Positions 48,242-61,600 of a DNA stretch of 64,000 nt are shown piece by piece. The position numbers and the translations under genes were made by a program. The stretch's first letter is position 1, and each line of letters begins with the position of its first letter. The notes beneath the pieces are model-generated. The model saw nothing but the letters and a program-made list of their open reading frames with translations. It was not told the origin of the DNA and did not search any database. Source of the DNA: Lethocerus indicus (lineage: Eukaryota > Arthropoda > Insecta > Hemiptera > Belostomatidae); NCBI GenBank assembly GCA_019843655.1, contig JACDQD010000002.1:18995154-19059153 (forward strand), in the 5' to 3' direction.

Positions 48242-49326
48242 CCCCTCCCTCCCTCTCGGACCTGCCTCCAATCTTGACAAGATTAACGCCGTCTCGAATC
48301 AACCCTGTTGTTAATTCCTTATTTTGTGGCCCGCCTTATTAGAATTTTGTTGAACTTCATGAATTTCAGGCCAAGTCGGTTGAAACCCAATTTGTGAAAC
48401 CCAGTATGTTGTTACGTTAGCCCTAGTTTTCGACGGTTTAGAAGTCAACATTCGCACAGATTTGTCTTTAGCAATCTGTTAGATTATATATCTGTGGATC
48501 TCTCTTGTCTGTTGTTTTATCACTAGCACTCCGGTATTAACATAGTCATGCATGTACGCCTGTCGGATTAAGCGCCCTGCTGGCACTGTTATTGTTCGTA
48601 ACTTGTAACTTGCTCAAGACGATGATATTCAAAAACCTCGCTGACCCCTCCGTAACCCTTTTTTAGATTATGCGAACCTATAAAATCGTAACCTTAAATA
48701 TTTTATTATAATTGTTTTCTTTAAAATCCAAAACTACGCCCAGACGACTCCTCTCTGTCGCATCCTCTCATCAACTGTCAATTGTCCGGTTACTATTTCT
48801 TTTTGTACGGGTAAATTCTACTCTCAAATCTAACGTTAATTTGATTATCTCCTTAGGATCTTATTAGCTGCCACTCATTTTCGTTTGATTGCTATTGTAC
48901 CGATATTTAAATTACAACAGAGGACAAACCGGCCGATTGTTTCGAGCGTTACGTTTAACGCGTGTTACTTTAATTATCGGGCTTGCGAATCCTAACACAT
49001 TATTACAAATATAACAGAAAATAATATTTTAACAGACACCGGAGAATTGGCCACTAACAAATGCGGAACGTTTTTTGCGTTAAGGCCGTTGCAATTAACA
49101 GCTCGAGCGTTTTTGGATACGGTCAGCTTTCTTGTTAGATCATCACTTTTCCTGCACAAAGATGGACTTCATCGTAAGAATAGCTGGTCCGGTGTGCGTG
49201 CGTGTGTGTTGCATTCTCGGGGTTAGTGTGGGCTTCTTGGTGGGCACTCGAGGGAATAAAATGGGACTCAAGTGGAAGCACGTGCTCAAAGGTTTGATAC
49301 GTGCCCGTCACCAACTGGCAAACTGA

Positions 49327-49329
<3 letters not shown>

Positions 49330-49400
<71 letters not shown>
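49330..49400. repeat. (CT)35 microsatellite
   Basis: 71 bases of uninterrupted CT with the same strand bias as the tract 1.1 kb to its left. Confidence 0.99.
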
Positions 49401-49401
<1 letters not shown>

Positions 49402-50339
49402 ACTGCTATTTTATTTCTGGGTAGCTTTGGACGGCTCGAGGGTCTCTCTCTCAGGGATGCGGAATGCAGAATTAAAATCTCGGTTTGAAGCCACATCCTC
49501 GGCTAATCTGGAATTCAAGCCCGGACCACAACCGTAAGCGGAATCTGCCGATTGATAAAATTGCCGCTGACTCTTCCATTGGCCGATACCAGAGACTGCC
49601 ACTTTTATCTCCCCGGAGTCTGGCATATTTCGATTAGGCGAACCTTTGCCCCTTCCCTTCCGAATTCTCTCGTCCGAACAGTTTATCGATAGTTTATCCA
49701 ATTTTTTTTGGTCTCGGATATTATCTCAGTTTTTTCTCCAATACAAGAACTGCTTAATAAATTGAAAGTGGCTAGAGTTGAAGAATTGGATTATGGCCCG
49801 TCTTATCCTCGAATTTTTATGAAATTGAAGATACAGATTAATTTGGAGGAATCCGAATTGTAAATACGTTTCATACTTACGATCGATTTAATTATATTCG
49901 TACGATTGGAAGAAGATTACGCGTATAATTTATCCATTTATATTGGGAAATTGTTTCACGTTTTAATTTTCCGGCCATGGTATATTTCACATTTATGGCA
50001 CAAATGTGACGTCTGAAAAAATTACCCACTCCTGTCTAAAAGTTTACAAGAAATGTCCTGAAATATGGGCTTGCTTTAATTAGTAGTTAGATCACTAGAC
50101 CGACCAATGTCGGTTGTACGCAAAGTAATTAGTTAATTTTAGAAGCATTCCAGTATATATTTAATTTTGTTTGAAACAAACTGGCAGCGATAAATTGCGT
50201 GGCTGTACCGGCTAGTCACCGGTAGTATTTTTAGTGTACCGAGGTTATCTTTATCGGAAAAAGGTGAAGCGTATGATCGTAATTAGTTGATATTGATGAA
50301 GGGGAAGCAGAGGGGAGTTGAACCGTCGAGGTGGACCGG

Positions 50340-51240
50340 ATGAGTTGCCGTCGGTCGATACATAAATTTGGCTCGTTTCAGATGGAATTTTACTTTCGCC
50401 GACATTTATTTAGACAGGCGCCCAATTGCCGGTACAATAAGAGCAGGGGGTGTCAAAATTAGTTCAGTCGTTTTTAGCCAAATGTCCGTTCTATCCTATT
50501 TTTTCCCTGAATACATCTCTCCAGACGTTTATTATCAGGACACGTTAGAGAGCGATTCTAAAAGAAACTCGGCTTGGCCGCATTCTGAGAGGAATACACA
50601 AGGAAAAGTAAACTGTAATAAATTGGGTAGAGATGGAGGGAGGGCCCGAGAGAATAACCCAGCTGGCGGGTATAGAATTGGTTCTGTCCGACCTCCTTTA
50701 TCCGCCCGAATGATTTCATTTTCTGACAATTTGACGCGTTGTCTTCTTCTTCTTCTTCTTCTTCTTGTCCTCGGCAGAGAGATGTAATTCCTCGAGTAAC
50801 GGCAGGCAAACAGAGATGCGACGATCCCCCCGCGTACTCATCGCCCCAGGCCTTCCCCCCGTATTCACTTGCCGCGTTCGTAATTCTCCGAGAATCGGAC
50901 GATAAGATAGCGTCTAACAGTGATCCCTTTCCGGCCCTCGATAAAACCAACCGGTTATTGGCCGACAATGAATGACACCGAAATTAGAGAACCTGAGACA
51001 TGTCTGTTGGGCTACTGGGCCCAAAATGTAGGCAATGTGTATTTGGGCGTTTATTGTTCGGCAATGATGATAACGGCGTTCGGGTTTATCTGAAGGAGCG
51101 GCCGTTCCTCGATTGTAGTTTAAGCACGAGACTATGCAATGCTGCCAGATCTCCCGAGTCACAATTTAGCGTGAGGAAAACCGACGGGGAGGTCGGTTCT
51201 TATTGTCATGGTTGATTAATGCTCTAGTTCATTTTCCCGA
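50340..51240. other. Stop-poor block with long open frames on both strands, unassigned
   Basis: Open frames of 139 codons (plus, 50368-50787) and 136 codons (minus, 50968-50558) overlap here, with further frames of 78-82 codons beside them. None resembles a family I know, and part of each is the CTT repeat. Higher GC alone can lower stop density. It could be a regulatory region or noncoding exon upstream of PiT. Confidence 0.3.
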
Positions 51241-51579
51241 TATTTATAACGTCTACGAGTACAGTAAACACATGGCCACTAAAAATGTTTTGTTCTAAAA
51301 ATGGATTAATGAGCATTATCGCGTCCAGATAAAATATTGTAGGTCACGCCGAAAGTTTATAGTACTGAAGCATCAGTGTGGCAGATTCGGTATTATACGT
51401 TATCTTCGTCTGCGATTGTGAAACGATTGTTTGTGAACCGTGCGGACGGTTCGGAATTATAAACCTCTCCGATGGGGTGAAGGCGCCATTCTGGTTATCA
51501 TAAAATAATGTCCCACCACGAATACGTTTCACTAGAAGAACCAAAAATAACTAACTAATAAATATTATTTTCGTTTCAG

Positions 51580-52024
51580 GTCGGAGAATCGTGACGCTAA
51601 TTCTGTCAGGGAGAAAGAAAACCTGCGGCGGCGTAGCGGCCCGAATTTCAACCAACTTGTTTCCACGTTATGGCCGATACCAGTCATTCTAACGTGCCCT
51701 CGCACGTCAAGAAAAGACAACTAACCGACTTTTAACAAATACGGTTTAGGTTTTAAGAGAGAAATTTAATTTAGAATTATAAGCTCAGGTATTTTTTTAC
51801 AAGTTCCGGCTGTGATAATAGTATTTCGTAAGATTTTTTTCCGATTTGTGCCGCTTTTGAACGATGTACGATATTTTATTACGGCACAGTTTCGATCGTC
51901 TCCCGTTGTTGAATTTGTAGGTTGTTAATTTTTGTTTTATATACATTTTTGTTTCTTCTTCATTTTATTTTATTTTTCCACCCCCTCTCGGTCTCCGCTA
52001 GTATCTTTCGAATAGGGGGACAAT
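51580..52024 (+). promoter_or_regulatory. Candidate PiT 5' leader exon, with acceptor and a 21-codon upstream ORF
   Basis: A good acceptor (pyrimidine-rich ...TTTTCGTTTCAG, AG at 51578-51579) lies 445 bp before the PiT start codon. This suggests that the first coding exon continues leftward to 51580 and is joined to an upstream noncoding exon not yet identified. Within it, ATG at 51670 opens a 21-aa frame ending with TAA at 51735, out of frame with PiT. Its Met-Ala-Asp start has a GCC after the ATG. A long upstream leader with a uORF would be expected to lower translation. Confidence 0.35.
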
Positions 52025-52654
52025 ATGGAAGCGTTCGCGTCCGAGGCTCTTTGGTTAGTGATTGTTAGTTTTTTCGTCGCTTTTATTCTCGCGTTCGGTA
52101 TCGGAGCAAACGATGTGGCCAACTCTTTCGGAACTTCCGTCGGATCGAAAGTGCTCTCCGTGAGGACGGCCTGCATCCTGGCTACCATTTTCGAGATGGC
52201 TGGCGCGGTACTAATAGGTAAGTAATCATCGGTAGTTCATTCCTTATTTTATATCCAAAATTAATTAAGCAAAAATACAGATTCCGTTCCCTTTATTCCT
52301 TCGTCCGTCTACTGGAGATAAATGAACTCGATTAAATAATCGGGTTAAACGAAGAATCCGTTCTATATTAATAAATGTTTCCACACTTGAGATATAATAC
52401 ATCTGTACATCTGTAGTGTATTCTTTGGCTCGTCGCCTTAGTTAATGTCACCGATGTTTTGATACTAAGAGGAGAGTAAAAGAAATTTAGTTGGAGTGCA
52501 AATATATTCGTTGTTCTACCTCCTTACTAACCTCAAACGGTCAGAATTTGCTGGACGTTCCGTTCAGATCAGGAATTTTAGAATGTTTGAGACGTATTAA
52601 GTGCTGAGCAATCTCTACCGAAATTTCACTTGTATCTTTTTCTCGATTCTTACA

Positions 52655-52720
<66 letters not shown>

Positions 52721-55700
52721 TGGCGTGCCTGATGAGAAAACGATATTAGGGGACCATTCCAACTTACCTGAATTTAATCCCGCGTTTCTGTATTTATATT
52801 TGGACCGAGAACAGTATCGGAAAAGAGTTATTGGCAGAGATTGGCTTTTGAGTGTTGGCCAGCTTTAAAGGAACGCGGAGTCCGTTGTTGTTAGCGGCGC
52901 ACGTTATTCCGTCGAACTCGTACATGAGTAAGGGACAGATGTGTGAACATGTGAGAATTGACAAGATTCGGGCGCCCATTTAGACTCGCTTTCTTTCTTT
53001 CCTCCTTCCTCTGTCCCTGGAGACGCCCATAGTGCGACGCGTGATATTAAATAAAATGTACTACGAATATTGCTATTATTGTTTATAATTTTCATCGAGT
53101 TATTTGACGTTTTCTGAGCGTCTTCACTTATTAAGGTGGGGTGGTAAGAGTGCAGATGGAACGCTACCGACGGTGGTGGGAAGCCGAAGCAAATCTGGCC
53201 TGAGACCAAACAATTTACAAGACCGATTATGTTATACCAAATGTTGGCGGCCGCCCAAACGAAATAACTTAAATAGATAACACAGTCTTATTAAGCCACA
53301 AAAAAATGTATATTTTGTAATATTTATAATACTCGAAAGTTGATTCATATTTTCAATTGATTGACAAAACGGTGGCCGAACCCGCATCGTTGGTGATGGA
53401 TTCCACTCTTCCATTAAATGAACTGAATCATTACAACCTATTTGCTACTTCAGGACACTGGTGGGATAAGAGAAAGTTAAATGACAGCAATTATTTAACG
53501 AGAATTCCCAATGCGCATTGTCCTTCCGATTAATTTGCTATTGTCATAATACCGAATAAATTGCTGCGTTTTTCAGTCACAAAATTTTAGTCGACGTTGT
53601 CTGTTCTTACCTACCGTTTCCGGAAAATAATTTTATCCGGTAATCTATGCAATACTAAAGTTATTGAACGTATCGCCAGATAGTACGTTGGTGGGCTTCT
53701 CTCGTTGTGTTTAAGTAGGGGAGGGTCGACCTTAGTAGTGGGGCGTCCAACCCCAAATCGTGAGAGAGAGGGCCGGCTCTCACGTCTCTTCCGCCCGACT
53801 AAACTCGTATAATAAAGAAACTAACGGTTATTGGGCGATTGCGGAACCTGTGCCCCCCCCCTCCCATTTTCTATCTTATACACAGCCTCGTCTCCCATTA
53901 TTTATTTCTTCTGATTTGAAATAGCAGAAGAGGCTCCCTGTTGTATAGATAGTTTTACATTACTAAAACTTAGTATATAGCACAGGCTAGTTTTGTAAAT
54001 AACTACCACTCATCGAATTCTGGAACTCCCCATTGCTGTATCGATATCTAAAAGCTTCACTGAAGGGAAACATGATTGAAATACTTGACGTTACACGGTG
54101 TGGGCAGACGTTGAATGAACGTACTCCAATCGGCCATAGGCCTCTCAATTTTGCTCAAGTGCCCGCCCCCCGCATTACTCAAAACCTCAATTGCTGCAGT
54201 AACTGTCTTTCTTTTTCCCAGTCAATATTTATTTCTTTGTGTCATTCCTACACATTCATTCACACCTACTGCCTGTCAAATTTCACTTATGAGTTAAACG
54301 AAATATGTATTTATTTTTCTAACGTTTTCAATAAAGAACACAAAAGTAACACTTTCGGTGTCTGTTAACAGGGCAATCATCAGGGACTTAGGTCTCCCAA
54401 TTGCCCGATTGTTCCTCTAAAAAATGTCTATTCCGGTTACAAATTAGAGAATTTGACAGAATGGATTCTGTTGCCGTGGAAAGGCAACAGACAAATCACT
54501 CGGGAACTGAAAAATTCCATTAATGGCAATAAAATAAGTAATTTTAATTATGTCATTCTTCGCGGCGCGCGTCAGTTTATCTGACTCCCATTCATTGCCA
54601 TTTCGCAACAAATTACTCAACGAACTATATGAACTACAATTGTTTTGTTTGTGTACCCCTTTATCTCCCGCATTCTCGACAGACTGTTTTTAAACCGTCC
54701 CGTCCAACTGGCGTCTGGAATATTTACCTGAATATTTTCTTGAAATAATCACTACATTCCTTTTATGTGCGTAAAGCTAATTGAAAAAGGCATTTTGTTT
54801 GTGGGGTTTACACAAACCAAATAGTACAAACAAATAATGAGACGATATCGTCTCGTTATTTGGGACTTGACTAGGTCGAGTCCGGATAGGAGCCATCTTA
54901 ATGTGAGTGTATTTCAAGTGGTTTTTTCAAATTATGAAAATAAGAAAATTTTCACCGAATTATTTTCATTATATTATATTTACAGTAAAAAATTATAAAT
55001 TTCGAAAAAATGCCCTAAATGACAAAAATCGTCTATCACGTCTAATATACATCTACTTAGGAGAGACCTCTTCTTTGAAAATATATCGTACAGTTTGCGT
55101 AATTGTAATTTAATTTTATATAGACTATTGTATAAATTGTCATCATACGCTTGTTTTATTATAATAGGTGTCGTATAAAATTATTCACGTTCGAAGAATT
55201 CCTGCCCATTGCTGAAGGACCGCCAAAATAGCCGTTGTCCACTTTTAGCCCAAATAGCCTTCTTCTATCCAATTATATAACAGAGAATTTTTTTGAGTCA
55301 AACAAAATCCAGTCCGATTTTTTTTTACCGTGGACTCGGTTCGTTCTGTTTTCTCCAGCGGATTGTTGTTCTTTGTGTGTCTCCCCGTCTGTCTGCTAAA
55401 TGAAAACAAAATTATATAAAGTTCAGGGTGTAAGTAGATAGAGTAAGCCCCGAGTAGAAATGAAGTGAGCTCTTCCCTTCGTGAAACTGTGATCTGGCTC
55501 GTTCGTGCTGTTTGATTTGAATCGATCCTTCCTGCCTAATTGCCTCCGTCTGTCCCAGGCGTAAGTCGAACGGCAGGCATCAGCCTCCTTCATAGGAAAG
55601 GCAACCACTACTTGACGTCCTCTATACGCTGAACAATTATAGTAGTAAAATGGATATATTATGACATAATTCATGTATCCCGTGTAGTTCTGTTAACGCG

Positions 55701-58632
55701 TTTTAATTTCGCTTAAAGTGCCAATAATTTTTTTCGGTTCCGATTTCGTAACAAATCCTAGAACAACTCCCCGGCTGGATTTTATTTTTCTAAGAAGCTC
55801 GTGTTTCCTTAGTTTCTGATAAAAAGAAAATAAAACCGTTCGCAAGGAAGGTGTATGCAAATGGATCTACTCGAGGGCACTCATAAATTATAAATTTGAA
55901 ACGTAATAGAAGTATGCAATAAAGAGGTATCAGTGTAAATTGATTATGCTTCCGACGTTTCATTTCTTACTTTTGACAGGAAACTTGAGATCGTTTTGAA
56001 TGTAACTGAAATAAGGGCAGAACAAATAAATTAAAACCCTGTCATCGGGAAAAATAATTCAGATCCCTAATCCCGCTCCACTTGAAAGAAAAGAATATGC
56101 TCGAGTTTATATCTTTTTTAAACCGTCTTGGGTGGATTCGCTATACTCATAAACTTACCCTAGGCCATACAAGTCCGACCCTCCCTACACGTGTCGTCAT
56201 ATAAATGTCTCTGCGCCGGTGCCTTTTTTACGACCAGTCTGTATTTTTATGTCCTTTGTTTCATTTATTCTTGACTTCAACGAGGCGAGTGGAAATAAAA
56301 CAAGTATTAAAGTAAAACCGTTTCCAGTGGCGCATAGTAGTAGTAGTAGTGTATGGTATGGGCCCTATACCATATGGCACTGGCTGTACATAGGGCCATT
56401 TTTTTTTGTTTTTGGCGCCGACAGCTGCGTTCACTGGTTCGTGGCCGGATGTGCATAACGTTAATTGAAGTACCATCCGAACTGATAAGAAGAACTTTAG
56501 CTTGCAGTTTGTAGCTGTAATATTATACAATGATAATTTTGTACTGGGTCTGTTAATACTGGGGTCTGTTCGAATCGGCGAAATTTGTGACTTTATATTT
56601 AATATATTAGTAGTGATACTATGTGCCCATTGCCCATATAGTATCGCTAATTGCGCGAAAATTCGGTTTGTTATGCCAGCCAGCGAGAGGCTTCTTTATA
56701 ATTGTGAACGGGTAGCGCCGCGTTCCTCTCCTCCATCCCTCCTTTTTCCTTTTTCCCCATAGGCCTAATTATACTTCATCTTCTCGGTTACAAAATATCG
56801 GCCTCGATTAATGGCGTCCCCATTTAAACATTGACGACTTCTTGATTTCGTCCGCTTTGTCCGGAATTCCAATTTCAATTGCCGTCCTCTTCGGAGCGGG
56901 ACATTGACCCTGGCGGTCATCCGTTCGCCTCCGATCATTATTGGCCTGTAAACTAAGACTGGCGTTCTTCGTCGAATCGTGAAAAATCATTTGACGACGT
57001 TACGAATAGTTTATTGTCACGTCCTCTGTCCAACAATTCCCCGGTTACGCCATCTTTCGAACGGTCTTGTTTTATATTTTACGTAGTATGCAGTCATAAA
57101 TATGCTGTGTAAAGGTTCTCGGAAAGTCTAGCGGGATTTCCCTTATCGCGTCGTTGGTTGACAATCGTTCTTCCCATGTTCACGAAGGACTACCGACGAT
57201 GGCGAAAAGCCCACACCGTACTGGTATATGATAGTACAAACGGATGGAACGTCGATATTGGGAAACGTCCTCGCAGACCCTCTCCCCATAAATATTTTAA
57301 ATTATTCAAATTTTAGTTTCGTATTGTCTATTACGTTTGTATTGAAGAGAAACGTATTAATTCATTAAGTTTTTTGGCAACCTGCTCATAAAACACGATT
57401 TATAAAATTAGACGCGCTTGCTTTCCGTAGTTTACTTGGTGTTAAACTGTTATCGTTTAAATGCGTTTTTCGAAAAATTACCGATTTAAAGCCTAGTCCC
57501 GCCATTTAACATTTGACGCGGTTAACGCGTACGACGAAAGATAACGTCGGATGATATCACGTTTGAAAATAGAATTCGGATTTACGTTATTTTTAGGCAG
57601 TTTAATTCTTCAAAATTTCACCCGGCCCATTTAACAAAATGATTTCGGTTTGGGATTGATTTCTATATTTTTATTGGCTCGGTTCTGTCGATAAGTGTGA
57701 GGCGGCAGGGAGGGACGCCGGCCAGGTATTTAGGCACGTTATGTTGGTATGCGCGTCGCCCTTATTGGGGGTGCCTCACGCACGCGCCTCCCGCACACGC
57801 GCACCTAACCCTCCGTTCTCCCGTCCGGTTATAAATACCCGTCCGTTTTGGACTGAGGCCCGCCAATATAAATTGCCATCCTTTTCAAGTGCATTGCTCT
57901 ACCGGGCCGCTTTCCGAATATGATTCAAGATGTACAACCCTATAATAGAATGTACCATTATTACACGAAGGTAGAAGAATATTAACTAGCAATTAGTCGT
58001 CAGCAGGCACTGGTATCTAATCATAAATACCAACCCGGTTTAGATTTAGAACTTCCAATATAAATTATCATCAATTTCCAAGTGCATTGTACTGCATTTT
58101 TGATATACGAGAAAATATAATGTTAAATGCCTGCATTATTGAGGAAATGTATGTATGGGTGTGCATATTTTTGTGATTTCAAAAGTGAAATGAATCAGCA
58201 CATAACAGTCATATAAAATCATACAAAATTATCCAAGTCTTTAAGGAAAACAGAAGAGCCTCTTATTGCTCAGAGGAATTAATTACCAAGTGATGATTTC
58301 AAAAGTAATTTTTTAATATATATATATAAATTTTATGAAATGACTAATTATATTATTTAGCTGTTTAATAATTCATTAGAGGAGTATTACAATACTTCAT
58401 TAAAGAAGAGAGGAGATCATTTGAAATTTGGCTTAAGTGTAAAATGGATTTTTTTAATAGCTTTATTTTTCCTCACAAAAATAGAGGGCTATTTATAAAT
58501 GTTCATCCTTGTAGATGTTTACATACTCAACTGTCCCACCCGAATTCTCTATGTACTTGCTGATTTTGATTGTTGGAGGAATATCGGGAAAATTGTATAT
58601 GAACACATTTCGTTGAATATTTAATTACTAAT

Positions 58633-58682
<50 letters not shown>

Positions 58683-61600
58683 TTCATTATTTTAAAACAG
58701 ATTCCCGATTAATATAATTAATAAAAGTAACTTTATTGTAATAAAATATAATTTAATGTTATGCGCTTCATTTTTACTATAAGGGTGAAATATTTTAGGT
58801 TACAAGGTGTCAGACACTATGAGAAAAGGGATATTGGATGTGAATTTGTATGCTGGATCGGAGAAGGAACTTATGCTTGGTTGTCTTGCTGCTTTGAGTG
58901 AGTATTTCATTTTTGTCACAAGTTACATATGTAGAATAGGAAATAGAAAAACATATTTAAAACTGCAGGAGCCCAATCATTCATTGTGATAAAATGCACT
59001 AATTTGTTAGGAGACTTCCCATTGGTTATCAACATACATTATTAGAAATGTTTATATTTAGAAATATATTACATATTTCCATATATATGTATATTACACA
59101 TACATTACATATTTTCATTTCAGTTGGTAGTGGAATATGGTTGATGGTTGCTACTTTTTTGAAGTTACCTATTTCTGGGACACACTCTATAGTTGGAGCT
59201 ACTGTTGGTTTCTCTTTAGTCTGCAAGGGAACAAGTGGACTTCACTGGACTACTCTGTTAACTATAGGTTAACTATATATTTTTTTATTTATTCCTGTTA
59301 AAATGATTAACCAATGTATCTTAACTTGATTCTCATATCTATCCACTTGTTAAGCCCAAGTTCCTATCTGACTGTTGAAAATGCTGTGCCTTTGGTTTGT
59401 TTCAGTGGCATCATGGTTTATCTCTCCAGTGCTCTCTGGTTTAGTGTCCATTACATTGTTCATGGCCATAAAGTATTTGATACTTTCTGCGGAAACACCC
59501 CTGACTCCTGCACTGCGGGCTTTGCCATTCTTTTATATAGCCACCATTTCAGTCAACGTCTTTTCAATCATTCATGATGGACCTAAACGTAAGTCAGTTT
59601 TGTATTATTTTAAATGATTAATGAAATGAATTCATTCATTTCTTTTCTTTACATATATTGATGTTTTTGTGTTTCTTGTTTATAACTAAAATGGATTGAA
59701 ACATGTTATACTAAAAATACATATGTATAATTCAATCAAGTATTTCAAAATTGTGTTTTAAAAATATAATAATACAATAATTAAAATACTTCCTATTTCA
59801 ATTCAGTTTTCAATTGTTATTGAATACCAAAAATATATTATGAACTTAACAATTAAAATTAAGAATAAATATTATAGAAGATTTTGACTTTGAATGAGGC
59901 ATATATGTTTTCTTTTAATTTAGTTTTGTACCTGGACAATATTCCTTTGTGGGTGAGCATTGTTGTGAGCATTGGAATTGGCCTGTTAGCTGGACTAGCG
60001 GTTCAGCTTCTTGTTGTACCTTGGCAAAGGAAACGTGTTCTTGGTAAGTTATTTGCAATCCTCCATTTTAAATTAGTGGCCTATTTTAGAAAGTTTGGAC
60101 CAACCACCATTTTTATTTATTTTTGGAATGTTTTTAATTGTTTACCCTTTAGTTGATCCTTCATATCCCTGTTTATGTAGTTATGGGGAAGATAAAATTA
60201 GTGATTTTTTATTTTATTGATTGGTTTTTGACTTTGATGTGGTTAATTTAACATTTTTTGGAAGTGTATATTTGAGAAATAATTCAGTTCCTTATTGGTT
60301 TTCTTTGAACTTTTTAAATTTTGTCTTCCATTAGGATTGTAGAATGCAAATCCTCTGTTTAATATATTGTTATAGCATAGCATATTTACCAGTTAATATT
60401 TTAGTGTGTGAATTGGAAAAAATGAAGTGTATGTGCGTATAACATGTAACACGATGCTGTGAATAGCTATTGTATTTAGGAATACATTTTGCAGTATTTA
60501 TTGTAGGAAGAATTTCACTGTTCAATTTTATCTTACTTGAGTGCGGGATGTTTTTCAAACAATTTTCATTTAATGTCTAAGGTACTAAAATGTAGGTAAG
60601 CTATATGGTATATGGTTTCGTGATGTATTTTATGAATTGTATCAATGAGGGAACTATTAAAATCTAATCTTAATTAAATGTGTACAATTTAATAAAGCAT
60701 TTAATTTAATGTTTGCTTTAAATTTGCAGATGGAGTACACTTTTAATGTGTGCAGTTTGCTTATGTCAAAATCTAATGTTCCATTAGGCATGATTGGCTA
60801 CATACAATAAACATAAATTAATATTTGAATTGAAAACATTCCATAAACTTAACATTGGTATAAGACCTCTTATTTCCTAATTATTATATTTAGAAGATAT
60901 TTTTTTGGTGGTTAAACAAAGTCAAATGTCAAATTTAGACCTGTAAAGAAAAGTACGATCAAATATATTATTGCATGTACATTTATTTTAATTCTTATAT
61001 AATAATTATTATTAATACAATAAAAATATGTTATATTTTTGAGATGAAATTTTAATTTTTGGCATGGCCGATATTTTATTGTTTCCAGAGGACTTAAGCA
61101 AATCAAGTAACAAGGATGTCCAGTTTACATTTGGCGAATCAACAGGTATATTACTGTCCCATTGGACACAATTTTTACTTTAAAAAATATTTTTTATTTT
61201 TGGTCAGTAAACGAGATTTTTTTAATTTTTTCTATCTTCAAATTGGGGACATCTAGCACTAAAAATATGAACCAATCATTTGGGAGATATTAATGGAATA
61301 TTCAACGCACTGCGTGTTACATGTCAACAACAGAATGTATGTATATAGTTTTGTTTTCCTTATTTTTATCACACACTGACGTTTTGTACAATTTTATTCA
61401 GATTCTTCTCGTGATGGAAGCCCACGAACCTCAAGATTGATGGAGGAAGGTGTTAGAAGTCCTGAAGGAAAATGCTTACCAGTTATTGTTGAAGTTCCAC
61501 CAAATAACAATGGTTACGTTTTAGCACAGTCTGAATCCAGTTCTGTAAGTATTGAATTTTAAAACTTGAAAGAAGCGAGTTATAATTTATTAGTTATTTC

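Larger units (their letters stand above)
52218..58798 (+). other. PiT intron 1 (6,581 bp)
   Basis: Bounded by a GTAAGT donor and TATTTTAG acceptor. It is twenty-fold or more longer than most other introns of the gene. The CpG-rich composition ends within it near 57.9-58.1 kb. It holds a CA/GA microsatellite, a motif copy, a local duplication and an AT tract. No coding exon of another gene was recognised. It is the natural place for enhancers. Confidence 0.85.

Noticed and set aside
57741..57923. 60-codon plus-strand frame in CpG-dense DNA
   Set aside because: Short, Pro/Arg-rich by composition, with no supporting splice or motif evidence.
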